Origin: Oscillospiraceae bacterium
GTDB lineage: Bacteria > Bacillota > Clostridia > Oscillospirales > Acutalibacteraceae
DNA: 64,000 nt
Reading direction: 5' to 3'
NCBI GenBank assembly: GCA_015066245.1
Contig: SVOS01000002.1
Location: 115,000-178,999 of the forward strand
Each line of letters opens with the position of its first letter. The stretch's first letter is position 1. The notes under the pieces were generated by a model. That model had not been told where the DNA came from and searched no databases. It saw only the letters and a list, made by a program, of their open reading frames with translations. This document shows, piece by piece, positions 57,385 to 64,000 of this stretch. The translations under genes were made by a program, and so were the position numbers.

Positions 57385-60009
57385 ATGAGCCACAAGTATG
57401 TTTACCTCTTTTCAGAGGGTAACGCAACAATGCGTGAAATTCTTGGCGGTAAGGGTGCTAACCTTGCAGAGATGACTTCTCTTGGTCTTCCCGTTCCCCA
57501 GGGCTTCACAATTTCCACAGAGGCTTGCACACAGTACTATGAGGATGGCCGCAAGATCAACGATGAGATCCAGGCACAGATCATGGAGTACATCGTAAAG
57601 ATGGAGGCTATCACAGGCAAGAAGTTCGGTGACCTCGAGAATCCCCTTCTCGTTTCCGTTCGTTCCGGTGCACGTGCATCTATGCCCGGTATGATGGACA
57701 CAATCCTCAACCTTGGTCTTAATGAGGATGTTGTTAATGTTATGGCTACAAAGTCCGGCAATGCTCGTTGGGCTTGGGACTGCTACAGAAGATTTATCCA
57801 GATGTACTCCGACGTTGTTATGGAAGTTGGTAAGAAGTACTTCGAGGAGCTCATCGATAAGATGAAAGAGGAGAAGGGTGTTACTCAGGACGTAGACCTT
57901 ACAGCTGAGGACCTTCAGACTCTCGCAGGCCAGTTTAAGGCTGAGTATAAAGCAAAGATCGGTAAGGACTTCCCCACAGATCCCAAGGAGCAGCTCATGG
58001 GCGCTGTTGAGGCTGTATTCCGTTCTTGGGACAACCCCCGTGCAAACGTTTACCGTCGTGACAACGATATTCCCTACAGCTGGGGTACTGCTGTTAACGT
58101 ACAGATGATGGCATTCGGTAACATGGGTGACGATTGCGGTACAGGTGTTGCATTTACACGTGACCCCGCAACAGGCGACAAGGGCCTCATGGGTGAGTTC
58201 CTTGTAAACGCTCAGGGTGAGGACGTTGTTGCTGGCGTTCGTACTCCCATGCCCATCGCTCAGATGGCAGAGAAGTTCCCCGAGGCTTACGAGCAGTTCG
58301 TAGCTGTTTGCGCAAAGCTCGAGGACCACTACAGAGATATGCAGGATATGGAGTTCACAGTTGAGGCTGGTAAGCTCTATATGCTTCAGACTAGAAACGG
58401 TAAGAGAACAGCTAAGGCTGCTCTTAAGATTGCTTGTGACCTCGTTGACGAAGGTATGATCGATGAGAAGCAGGCAGTTGCTATGATCGACCCCAGAAAC
58501 CTTGACACACTTCTCCATCCCCAGTTCGACCAGAAGGCTCTTAAGGCTGCTACACCTGCAGGCAAGGGTCTCGGTGCATCTCCCGGTGCTGCTTGCGGTA
58601 AGGTAGTATTTACTGCAGAAGACGCTGAAGAGTGGAACAACCGCGGTGAGAAGGTTATCCTCGTTCGTCTTGAGACATCTCCCGAGGATATCACAGGTAT
58701 GAAGGCTTCTCAGGGTATCCTCACAGTTCGTGGCGGTATGACCTCCCACGCAGCTGTTGTTGCTCGTGGTATGGGTACATGCTGTGTATCCGGCTGCGGC
58801 GAAATCAAGATGGACGAAGAGAACAAGAAGTTCGAGCTCGCAGGTAAGACATACGTTGAGGGCGACTACATCTCCATCGATGGTTCCACAGGTAACATCT
58901 ATGACGGCATCATTCCCACAGTTGACGCTGAGATCGCTGGCGAGTTCGGCAGAATCATGGCTTGGGCTGATGAGTTCAGAACACTTAAGGTTAGAACAAA
59001 TGCAGATACACCTGCAGACGCTAAGAAGGCTCGTGAGCTCGGCGCTGAGGGTATCGGTCTCTGCCGTACAGAGCACATGTTCTTCGAGGCTGACAGAATT
59101 GCAGCATTCAGAGAGATGATCTGTGCTGATACAGTTGAGGCTAGAGAGGCAGCTCTTGATAAGATTCTTCCTTATCAGCAGGGCGACTTCGAGGCTCTCT
59201 ACGAGGCACTCGAGGGCAACCCCGTTTGCATCCGTTTCCTTGATCCTCCTCTCCACGAGTTCGTTCCCACAGAGGAAGCTGACATTGCAGCTCTCGCAGA
59301 GGCTCAGGGCAAGACAGTTGCTGACATCAAGGCTCTTATCGCTTCTCTCCACGAGTTCAACCCCATGATGGGTCACCGTGGCTGCCGTCTTGCAGTAACA
59401 TATCCTGAAATTGCAAAGATGCAGACAAAGGCTGTTATCCGTGCAGCTATCAACGTTAAGAAGGCACACGCAGACTGGAACATCGTTCCCGAAATCATGA
59501 TCCCCCTCACAGGTGAGGTTAAGGAAATGAAGTTCGTTAAGGACGTAGTTGTAGCTACAGCTGATGCAGAAATCGCAGCAGCAGGCGTAGAGCTCAAGTA
59601 CGAAGTTGGTACAATGATGGAGATCCCCAGAGCTTGTCTCACAGCAGATCAGATTGCTACAGAGGCTGAGTTCTTCTGCTTCGGTACTAACGACCTTACT
59701 CAGATGACATTCGGCTTCAGCCGTGATGACGCTGGCAAGTTCCTCTCTGCTTACTATGATACAAAGATTTATGAGAACGATCCCTTCGCAAAGCTCGACC
59801 AGACAGGTGTTGGTCAGCTCATGGAGATGGCTATCGCTAAGGGTAAGGCAACTCGTCCCGAGATTCACTGCGGTATCTGCGGTGAGCACGGCGGTGACCC
59901 CGTATCCGTTGAGTTCTGCCACAAGATCGGCCTCGACTATGTATCTTGCTCTCCCTTCCGTGTTCCCATCGCTCGCCTCGCAGCAGCTCAGGCAGCTATC
60001 AAGGGCTAA
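57385..60009 (+). CDS. ppdK: Pyruvate, phosphate dikinase
   Basis: An 874-residue enzyme interconverting pyruvate + ATP + Pi with PEP + AMP + PPi, a glycolytic or gluconeogenic step common in gut Clostridia. ATG 57385 follows TTGGAGG. Nucleotide domain: GGKGANLAEMTSLGLPVPQG, VRSGARASMPGMMDTILNLG, MMAFGNMGDDCGTGVAFTRD. The central swivelling domain has the phosphorylatable His in LTVRGGMTSHAAVVARGMGT. The C-terminal PEP domain: LGAEGIGLCRTEHMFFEADR, NPMMGHRGCRLAVTYPEIAK, VGTMMEIPRACLTADQIATE, FCFGTNDLTQMTFGFSRDDA and IHCGICGEHGGDPVSVEFCH. Codon use is strongly biased (CTC, CGT, ATC, GTT), unlike most neighbours, marking very high expression. Confidence 0.97.
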   Translation: MSHKYVYLFSEGNATMREILGGKGANLAEMTSLGLPVPQGFTISTEACTQYYEDGRKINDEIQAQIMEYIVKMEAITGKKFGDLENPLLVSVRSGARASMPGMMDTILNLGLNEDVVNVMATKSGNARWAWDCYRRFIQMYSDVVMEVGKKYFEELIDKMKEEKGVTQDVDLTAEDLQTLAGQFKAEYKAKIGKDFPTDPKEQLMGAVEAVFRSWDNPRANVYRRDNDIPYSWGTAVNVQMMAFGNMGDDCGTGVAFTRDPATGDKGLMGEFLVNAQGEDVVAGVRTPMPIAQMAEKFPEAYEQFVAVCAKLEDHYRDMQDMEFTVEAGKLYMLQTRNGKRTAKAALKIACDLVDEGMIDEKQAVAMIDPRNLDTLLHPQFDQKALKAATPAGKGLGASPGAACGKVVFTAEDAEEWNNRGEKVILVRLETSPEDITGMKASQGILTVRGGMTSHAAVVARGMGTCCVSGCGEIKMDEENKKFELAGKTYVEGDYISIDGSTGNIYDGIIPTVDAEIAGEFGRIMAWADEFRTLKVRTNADTPADAKKARELGAEGIGLCRTEHMFFEADRIAAFREMICADTVEAREAALDKILPYQQGDFEALYEALEGNPVCIRFLDPPLHEFVPTEEADIAALAEAQGKTVADIKALIASLHEFNPMMGHRGCRLAVTYPEIAKMQTKAVIRAAINVKKAHADWNIVPEIMIPLTGEVKEMKFVKDVVVATADAEIAAAGVELKYEVGTMMEIPRACLTADQIATEAEFFCFGTNDLTQMTFGFSRDDAGKFLSAYYDTKIYENDPFAKLDQTGVGQLMEMAIAKGKATRPEIHCGICGEHGGDPVSVEFCHKIGLDYVSCSPFRVPIARLAAAQAAIKG

Positions 60010-60057
60010 TACCTAAGGTAAGCAAATATACAATAGTATAGCTCAATAAATAAAACT

Positions 60058-60089
60058 ATCCCCATCCGAGAAATCGGGTGGGGATTTTT
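60058..60089 (+). terminator. Intrinsic terminator of ppdK
   Basis: Stem ATCCCCATCCG / CGGGTGGGGAT with one G-U pair, loop AGAAAT and T5. Confidence 0.92.
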
Positions 60090-60094
60090 GCGTA

Positions 60095-60123
60095 TTGCAT
60101 TGGTTTTTGTTATGCAGTATAAT
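60095..60123 (+). promoter_or_regulatory. Sigma-A-type promoter of hypothetical gene 60150
   Basis: TTGCAT and TATAAT with a 17-bp spacer. Confidence 0.75.
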
Positions 60124-60149
60124 TTTAGGGATGAGAGGGGAGGATGTAA

Positions 60150-61037
60150 ATGAGCTCTGAGAAAGAAAACTTAAAAAAGTATTACGAATTTGAGCTGAGG
60201 GACGGTTATCCTGTGTTTTCGGTTCAAAATATTCTGTTGCTGGAAGCGTTAATTAAATATAATTCTGATTATAGCGTTACCGCAGATGAGAATCATCCTG
60301 AATTTGGCGAGTCCTATGCCGGTATACTTACAAAAGAGAGAGAATCATTCTTTGATTTTGTGTCGCGGGATAGTTTAAGAATACTTGAAACTGAAGCAGA
60401 AAAAATCAATAAAAACCCGGACACTGACGAAGAAGGCAGAGAAAAAGACTCTTTATACAAGGTAGTTCAGTCCATAGACAAAATCAACTCCACTCATTTA
60501 ATGTCCGAAGGTTCTTCTGTAAAAGTTCATAAGGGAATACTTAAAACCGTAGAGCGAATTAAAAGCATTGATAATTTAAAAGAGAGAATGAAAGCAGGAG
60601 ACCCTTCTTTAGTACATGAAATTGCTTCGGCGGTGGAGACTAAATATAATTTTTCATTTGCGAGCAAGTTTTGCGTATATGTCTCAGAAATTGCTTTGGA
60701 AAAGTCCGATGCTTTCTGTATTTACGATAATGTTGTGCAGTCTGTGCTTCCGCTTTACATTCATAGATATGTAGGCAAGGACGAAGCTGAAAAATACTAT
60801 AAAATTGTCAATAAAGGCAAGAAGAATGCAAGAGTTGAAAGTACCGTAAGCAATCTGAAATGTGAAAAGGGATATAAAGAATACCGGGATATAATCAACA
60901 GAATAATAAAGGGTGTTGAGGATAAGGATGACATTAAAATCACTTATTCTCAGTTTGACCACATGCTTTGGTATTACTTTAAAGGTTCAAAATTAAAGGT
61001 GCAGGAGGCACTCAACACCTTGCTAAAAGACAGCTGA
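60150..61037 (+). CDS. Hypothetical protein, helical, cytoplasmic
   Basis: A 295-residue protein with ATG 60150 after GGGGAGG. It has no signal peptide or membrane span. The N-terminal half is charged and helical (KKYYEFELRDGYPVFSVQN; ILLLEALIKYNSDYSVTADE). Residues ~170-215 hold FASKFCVYVSEIALEKSDAF, CIYDNVVQSVLPLYIHRYVG, a pattern (F-A-S-K-F/Y-C ... Y/F-x-I-Y-D-x-x-V) that recurs in proteins of defence- or DNA-linked helical families, where fixed crops of these residues form a helix-hairpin-helix-like core. The C-terminus is basic (IVNKGKKNARVESTVSNLKC). I do not recognise the family. More AT-rich codons than ppdK. It has its own promoter and no operon partner. Confidence 0.75.
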   Translation: MSSEKENLKKYYEFELRDGYPVFSVQNILLLEALIKYNSDYSVTADENHPEFGESYAGILTKERESFFDFVSRDSLRILETEAEKINKNPDTDEEGREKDSLYKVVQSIDKINSTHLMSEGSSVKVHKGILKTVERIKSIDNLKERMKAGDPSLVHEIASAVETKYNFSFASKFCVYVSEIALEKSDAFCIYDNVVQSVLPLYIHRYVGKDEAEKYYKIVNKGKKNARVESTVSNLKCEKGYKEYRDIINRIIKGVEDKDDIKITYSQFDHMLWYYFKGSKLKVQEALNTLLKDS

Positions 61038-61044
61038 TGCTAAG

Positions 61045-61073
61045 TTTACATTTTTATAGTATGATGATATAAT
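61045..61073 (+). promoter_or_regulatory. Sigma-A-type promoter of the NAD salvage operon
   Basis: TTTACA and TATAAT with a 17-bp spacer, 30 bp before ATG 61104. Confidence 0.8.
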
Positions 61074-61103
61074 GTATGTGTAAACTGTCGGATGGTGATA
61101 GAA

Positions 61104-61604
61104 ATGAAAAAAACACTTATTGTAATTGATATGCAGAATGATTTTATAGATATGGCTCTGGGTACACCTGAGGCGGTAGCGATTGTGCCGTTTGTGAAAG
61201 CTAAGATTGAGGAGTATGTAAAAAACGGCGACCAGGTTATTTTTACCCGTGATACTCATAATGATGATTACCTTGATACTCCCGAGGGCAAAAAACTGCC
61301 CGTACCTCACTGTATTAAGGGTACAAAGGGTTGGGAGATTTATGACGGGCTGTATGTTGAGGGTGCTAAAGTTATTGACAAGCCCAACTTCGGATGGCCC
61401 CATTGGCGTGACGAAAACCTTGAGGACGTGGAGATTGTGGGACTTTGCACTGATATTTGTGTTGTGTCAAACGCACTTATTATCAAAGCAACTTTTCCCG
61501 ATATCAACGTAAAGGTTGATAAAAGCTGCTGTGCAGGCGTAACGGTTGATAGCCACAATGCAGCGCTAAAAACAATGCAGATGTGCCAGATTGATGTAGT
61601 TTGA
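61104..61604 (+). CDS. Nicotinamidase / cysteine hydrolase (isochorismatase fold)
   Basis: A 166-residue hydrolase. ATG 61104 is used (KKTLIVIDMQNDFIDMALG with the catalytic Asp); the frame four codons upstream lacks a start with better spacing. The catalytic Lys region is CIKGTKGWEIYDGL, and GLCTDICVVSNALIIKATFP has the nucleophilic Cys, with metal-binding D-x-H-N (RDTHNDDY) before. It converts nicotinamide to nicotinate. The next gene, nadE, makes NAD, so the pair serves salvage of the pyridine ring. Confidence 0.9.
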   Translation: MKKTLIVIDMQNDFIDMALGTPEAVAIVPFVKAKIEEYVKNGDQVIFTRDTHNDDYLDTPEGKKLPVPHCIKGTKGWEIYDGLYVEGAKVIDKPNFGWPHWRDENLEDVEIVGLCTDICVVSNALIIKATFPDINVKVDKSCCAGVTVDSHNAALKTMQMCQIDVV

Positions 61605-61618
61605 TAAGGAGAATTAAG

Positions 61619-62350
61619 ATGTTTGATGCGTTGAAGGTTAAAAACCAGTGCGTGGACTGGATAAGAGATTTTTTTGAGAAAAACGGCAAAGACTGCAAGG
61701 CGGTTCTTGGTATTTCAGGCGGTAAGGACAGCTCTGTTGCAGCGGCACTTTGCGTAGAGGCTTTGGGCAAAGACAGGGTAGTGGGTGTTCTGATGCCTCA
61801 GGGTGTTCAGCACGATATTGATGCGGCTTATCTCCTTGTGAATCACCTTGGTATTAAGCATTACGAGGTTAATATTAAAGATGCGGTTGACGGTGTGCTC
61901 AAGAATATACCCGAGGACCTTGAGCTTACTCCTCAGTCATTGCAGAATCTTCCTCCACGAATCCGCATGTCCACAGTATACGCAATTTCTCAGAGCGTTA
62001 ACGGCAGAGTGGTTAACACCTGCAATCTTTCAGAGGATTGGGTAGGATATTCAACCAGATACGGCGATTCCGTAGGTGATTTTTCACCCATGTCTAACCT
62101 TACGGTTACCGAGGTTAAGGCTATCGGCCATATTTTAGGACTCCCCGAGGAGCTTGTTGAGAAAACTCCCATTGACGGACTCTGCGGCAAGAGCGACGAA
62201 GAAAATTTAGGCTTCACTTATGCCGAGCTTGATGTGTATATCCGCACAGGTTACATTGAGGATAAGGCAAAAAAAGAGCTTATTGACAAAAAACACAAGG
62301 CGAATCTCTTTAAGCTTCAGCTTATGCCTGTTTTTGAGCCTCAGTTCTGA
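61619..62350 (+). CDS. nadE: NAD(+) synthase (ammonia-dependent)
   Basis: A 243-residue enzyme that amidates nicotinate adenine dinucleotide. ATG 61619 follows AAGGAG. The PP-loop VLGISGGKDSSVAAALCVEA, VGVLMPQGVQHDIDAAYLLV, NLSEDWVGYSTRYGDSVGDF and LTVTEVKAIGHILGLPEEL are NadE signatures, followed by EKTPIDGLCGKSDEENLGFT. There is no N-terminal glutaminase domain, so ammonia is the nitrogen donor. It is 14 bp after the nicotinamidase and is ended by a terminator. Confidence 0.96.
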   Translation: MFDALKVKNQCVDWIRDFFEKNGKDCKAVLGISGGKDSSVAAALCVEALGKDRVVGVLMPQGVQHDIDAAYLLVNHLGIKHYEVNIKDAVDGVLKNIPEDLELTPQSLQNLPPRIRMSTVYAISQSVNGRVVNTCNLSEDWVGYSTRYGDSVGDFSPMSNLTVTEVKAIGHILGLPEELVEKTPIDGLCGKSDEENLGFTYAELDVYIRTGYIEDKAKKELIDKKHKANLFKLQLMPVFEPQF

Positions 62351-62357
62351 TAATTTC

Positions 62358-62388
62358 ACTGTCCTGCGTTTTTGCAGGGCAGTTTTTA
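62358..62388 (+). terminator. Intrinsic terminator of nadE
   Basis: Stem ACTGTCCTGC / GCAGGGCAGT (one G-U) with a GTTTTT loop and T5, 7 bp after the stop. Confidence 0.9.
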
Positions 62389-62404
62389 TTCGCAGGGAGT
62401 TTTT

Positions 62405-62432
62405 TTGGACACAAAATATTGTAAAATATAAT
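62405..62432 (+). promoter_or_regulatory. Promoter of candidate small RNA
   Basis: TTGGAC and TATAAT with a 16-bp spacer. The nearest gene starts 235 bp further on, past a strong terminator. Confidence 0.65.
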
Positions 62433-62438
62433 TGTGGT

Positions 62439-62546
62439 CAAAACCACGTTCATCTTTTACCCCTTTTCTTTCTTTAACCCCTTTAATTTTTGAAGGTATA
62501 TGAAAAGAGAAAGCAGCTTCGGCTTAGTGCTGAGGCTGCTTTTTCA
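62439..62546 (+). ncRNA. Candidate small non-coding RNA
   Basis: A promoter (62405-62432) and a strong terminator (62511-62545; 13-bp stem AAGCAGCTTCGGC / GCTGAGGCTGCTT with wobble pairs, then T5) bracket a ~105-nt stretch with no open frame of note. Its first half is pyrimidine-rich (CATCTTTTACCCCTTTTCTT, TAACCCCTTTAATTTT), the kind of single-stranded sequence that can pair with purine-rich ribosome sites. No known family is recognised. Confidence 0.5.
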
Positions 62547-62587
62547 TTTTGTTAATATAAAGTTAATTTATGAGCGAAAATCAGGTG

Positions 62588-62616
62588 TTGTCAATTTGTA
62601 TTAATTGTGATAAAAT
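62588..62616 (+). promoter_or_regulatory. Sigma-A-type promoter of CHAP-dockerin gene
   Basis: TTGTCA and TAAAAT with a 17-bp spacer, 50 bp before the start; GCGTAAATATTAC lies in the leader. Confidence 0.68.
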
Positions 62617-62666
62617 ATATATGAATGTGCGTAAATATTACTATGTTCGTTTAAGGAGTGGTTTGC

Positions 62667-63818
62667 TTGGCTAAAAGAGCAGTGGCACTTGTTCTTATGC
62701 TGATTATGGCTATAACCCCTATGGTTGTGGTATCGGCTATGAATACTGATATAGTGCCCCTCGGTGCTAACGGTACATTTTTTCCTAGACTTAAAGCACC
62801 GTCCTATTCAAATAAATATTATTACAGTGACCTTAACAAGTACGAAAGATTCGGCTACGGTATGCCTAACTGCACGGCGTATGCATGGGGCAGAGCCTAT
62901 GAAATTTTAGGCTATGAGCCCGACTTAAGCCTTAATGATGCCGATACTTGGTGGGACTATAACTTGGAGAATCATAGCTATAGCTATGGTCAGAAGCCAA
63001 AGTTGGGTGCTATTGCTTGCTGGGAGTATTCCTATGGTGGCGGACATGTGGCAGTGGTAGAGGAGATTAAGGACGGAGAGATTACTTTTTCCAATTCTTC
63101 TTATGGTGGCGATGAGTTTTATTTAAGCTATGCTGATGTTGATGACTCAAACGCAGGCGGTAACTATTGGACTTGGGATTTTAAGGGATATATCTATATT
63201 ACAGAAGGCAAATCAAAAGAAGATTACTACGAGTCCTTGGGTGGCGATGTTTATAAAGTTGATTCATCAGACGGAATTAATCTGAGAAAGGGTCCGGGGA
63301 CAAGCTATAATACCCTTACTGCTATTCCCGACAAAACCGAAATTGTAGTCACAGCTATAAAGTCTGCTGACGGATACACTTGGGGCAAGACCACATTTGA
63401 CGGATTGAGCGGCTGGTGTGTCCTTGAGTTTGCGGAGCTTATTTACAAAAAGCCTGCCGAAACCTTTCCTCCCGAGACAACCTTGCCCGAAGTAACAGAG
63501 CCCTCTGAAACTGCTCCCTCAACCTTTGACGAGGCAACAGTGGACGAAGCAACACCCGACGAGGTAGTTACAGAGCCATCTGAGCCAACAACACCAAACG
63601 TTCCTGAGGTTGAGGAGATTTTGTTGGGTGATGCCAACGGAGACGGAAAAATATCTATAACTGATGCAACAATTATTCAGAAGTATCTTGCAAAAATCGG
63701 AGAAATAAGCGATAATAATAAGAAACTTGCTGATGTTAACTGTGATGGCAAAATTACCGTTACGGATGCATCCATAATTCAGAAAAAATTAGCAGGTATC
63801 ATAAAATCTTACATATAA
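62667..63818 (+). CDS. Secreted CHAP-SH3b-dockerin protein (peptidoglycan hydrolase)
   Basis: A 383-residue exported protein. TTG 62667 is chosen because TAAGGAG lies at 8-9 bp; GTG 62658 abuts the ribosome site. Signal peptide: AVALVLMLIMAITPMVVVSA. CHAP amidase/endopeptidase domain at ~45-180: GMPNCTAYAWGRAYEILG has the catalytic Cys, AIACWEYSYGGGHVAVVEEI the His, and FSNSSYGG the Asn/Asp. SH3b domain ~195-260: DGINLRKGPGTSYNTLTAIP, LSGWCVLEFAEL. A Pro/Thr/Glu linker follows, then a dockerin pair (GDANGDGKISITDATIIQKY, DVNCDGKITVTDASIIQKKL). It cleaves wall peptides and is probably held on a cohesin-bearing surface protein. Confidence 0.9.
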   Translation: MAKRAVALVLMLIMAITPMVVVSAMNTDIVPLGANGTFFPRLKAPSYSNKYYYSDLNKYERFGYGMPNCTAYAWGRAYEILGYEPDLSLNDADTWWDYNLENHSYSYGQKPKLGAIACWEYSYGGGHVAVVEEIKDGEITFSNSSYGGDEFYLSYADVDDSNAGGNYWTWDFKGYIYITEGKSKEDYYESLGGDVYKVDSSDGINLRKGPGTSYNTLTAIPDKTEIVVTAIKSADGYTWGKTTFDGLSGWCVLEFAELIYKKPAETFPPETTLPEVTEPSETAPSTFDEATVDEATPDEVVTEPSEPTTPNVPEVEEILLGDANGDGKISITDATIIQKYLAKIGEISDNNKKLADVNCDGKITVTDASIIQKKLAGIIKSYI

Positions 63819-63851
63819 TAAGCAAAAGCTTTATTTACGGAGGCAATTAAA

Positions 63852-64000
63852 ATGCAGCATATTGATATTAAATGTTTGTTTGAAGAAGCAAAATATATCG
63901 GTGAGAAAGTTACCGTTTGCGGTTGGGTAAGAACAAGCCGTGAGTCAAAGACAATGGCTTTCGCCGAGCTTAACGACGGCACAAGCTTAAAGCACTTACA
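63852..64000 (+). CDS. asnS: Asparaginyl-tRNA synthetase, N-terminal part (runs off the window)
   Basis: The window ends after 49 codons. ATG 63852 follows ACGGAGGC. The product starts MQHIDIKCLFEEAKYIGEKV, and TVCGWVRTSRESKTMAFAEL with N-D-G-T is the OB-fold anticodon-binding domain of AsnRS (the 'V-x-G-W-V-R-T-x-R-x-S-K' motif and F-x-x-x-N-D-G). Class II catalytic motifs lie outside. It could in principle be AspRS or LysRS, but T-R-E-S-K-T and A-F-A-E-L-N-D-G-T favour AsnRS. Confidence 0.85.
   Translation, partial: MQHIDIKCLFEEAKYIGEKVTVCGWVRTSRESKTMAFAELNDGTSLKHL

Noticed and set aside
57412-59922. An 836-codon open frame on the strand opposite ppdK
   Set aside because: It lies wholly antisense to ppdK in codon register, and its existence is explained by the extreme codon bias of ppdK, which avoids the codons whose complements are stops. 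Its product is Cys- and Leu-rich low-information sequence with no ribosome site.

Overview
The window looks like chromosomal DNA of a spore-forming, low-to-moderate GC Firmicute of class Clostridia, most likely an anaerobic gut member of the Oscillospirales/Ruminococcaceae. The reasons are the spoIIAA-spoIIAB-sigF sporulation operon, a PdaB-type deacetylase, three secreted proteins with type I dockerin pairs, pyruvate phosphate dikinase with heavily optimised codons, small 2[4Fe-4S] ferredoxin and FrhB-type proteins, and gene orders shared with Bacillus subtilis (holB-ricT-yabB-rsmI; glmU-prs-pth-mfd). The genus is inference.

Layout. 0-10.9 kb (+): the 3' part of a surface-polysaccharide locus with four glycosyltransferases (one fused to a HpcH/HpaI aldolase-like domain), an EpsG-type polymerase, a pyruvyltransferase, a Wzx-type flippase with a frameshifted C-terminus, an FrhB/iron-sulfur protein and a nucleotidyltransferase-fold protein. 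10.9-17.9 kb (-): sigF operon, then holB-ricT-ferredoxin-yabB-rsmI-folC and a phosphodiesterase. 18-18.9 kb (+): three small unknown genes. 18.9-22.4 kb (-): proBA and a secreted dockerin protein. 22.6-29.1 kb (+): hflX, a DUF951 gene, prfA (preceded by a hairpin repeat array), a Sua5-type gene, coaE, a lytic transglycosylase and an M18 aminopeptidase. 29.1-32.3 kb: tRNA-Arg(ACG) with a duplicated 3' end, two lipoproteins and an amidohydrolase. 32.3-35.5 kb: a patch of AT-richer, probably acquired genes next to a PdaB-type deacetylase whose 3' end is duplicated.

35.6-46.65 kb (+): the most unusual part, an 11-kb gapless block of PBSX-like virion genes. It runs terminase small and large subunits, portal, protease-scaffold, decoration protein, major capsid, connectors, LysM baseplate hub, XkdQ, DUF2577, XkdS, baseplate J, XkdU and a stub of a fibre protein. 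All frames are intact. I find no integrase, repressor, replication, lysis, sheath, chaperone or tape-measure gene. Where sheath, tube and tape measure should lie there is only one two-part 238-residue protein and a 44-codon gene. It may be a domesticated or minimal phage-derived particle.

46.8-64 kb: a second dockerin protein paralogous to the one at 21-22.4 kb, which also shares its 5' leader; a Thr/Pro/Asp-rich surface protein; a PrsA-like foldase; mfd, pth, a HIT protein, prs and a GlmU lacking its acetyltransferase half (-); ppdK with a structured leader; an unknown gene; a nicotinamidase-nadE pair for NAD salvage; a candidate small RNA; a CHAP-SH3-dockerin wall hydrolase; and the first 50 codons of asnS. 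Clear sigma-A-type promoters (17-bp spacers) and intrinsic terminators delimit most units from 22 kb onward. No cohesin, CRISPR array, rRNA or insertion-sequence transposase was seen.
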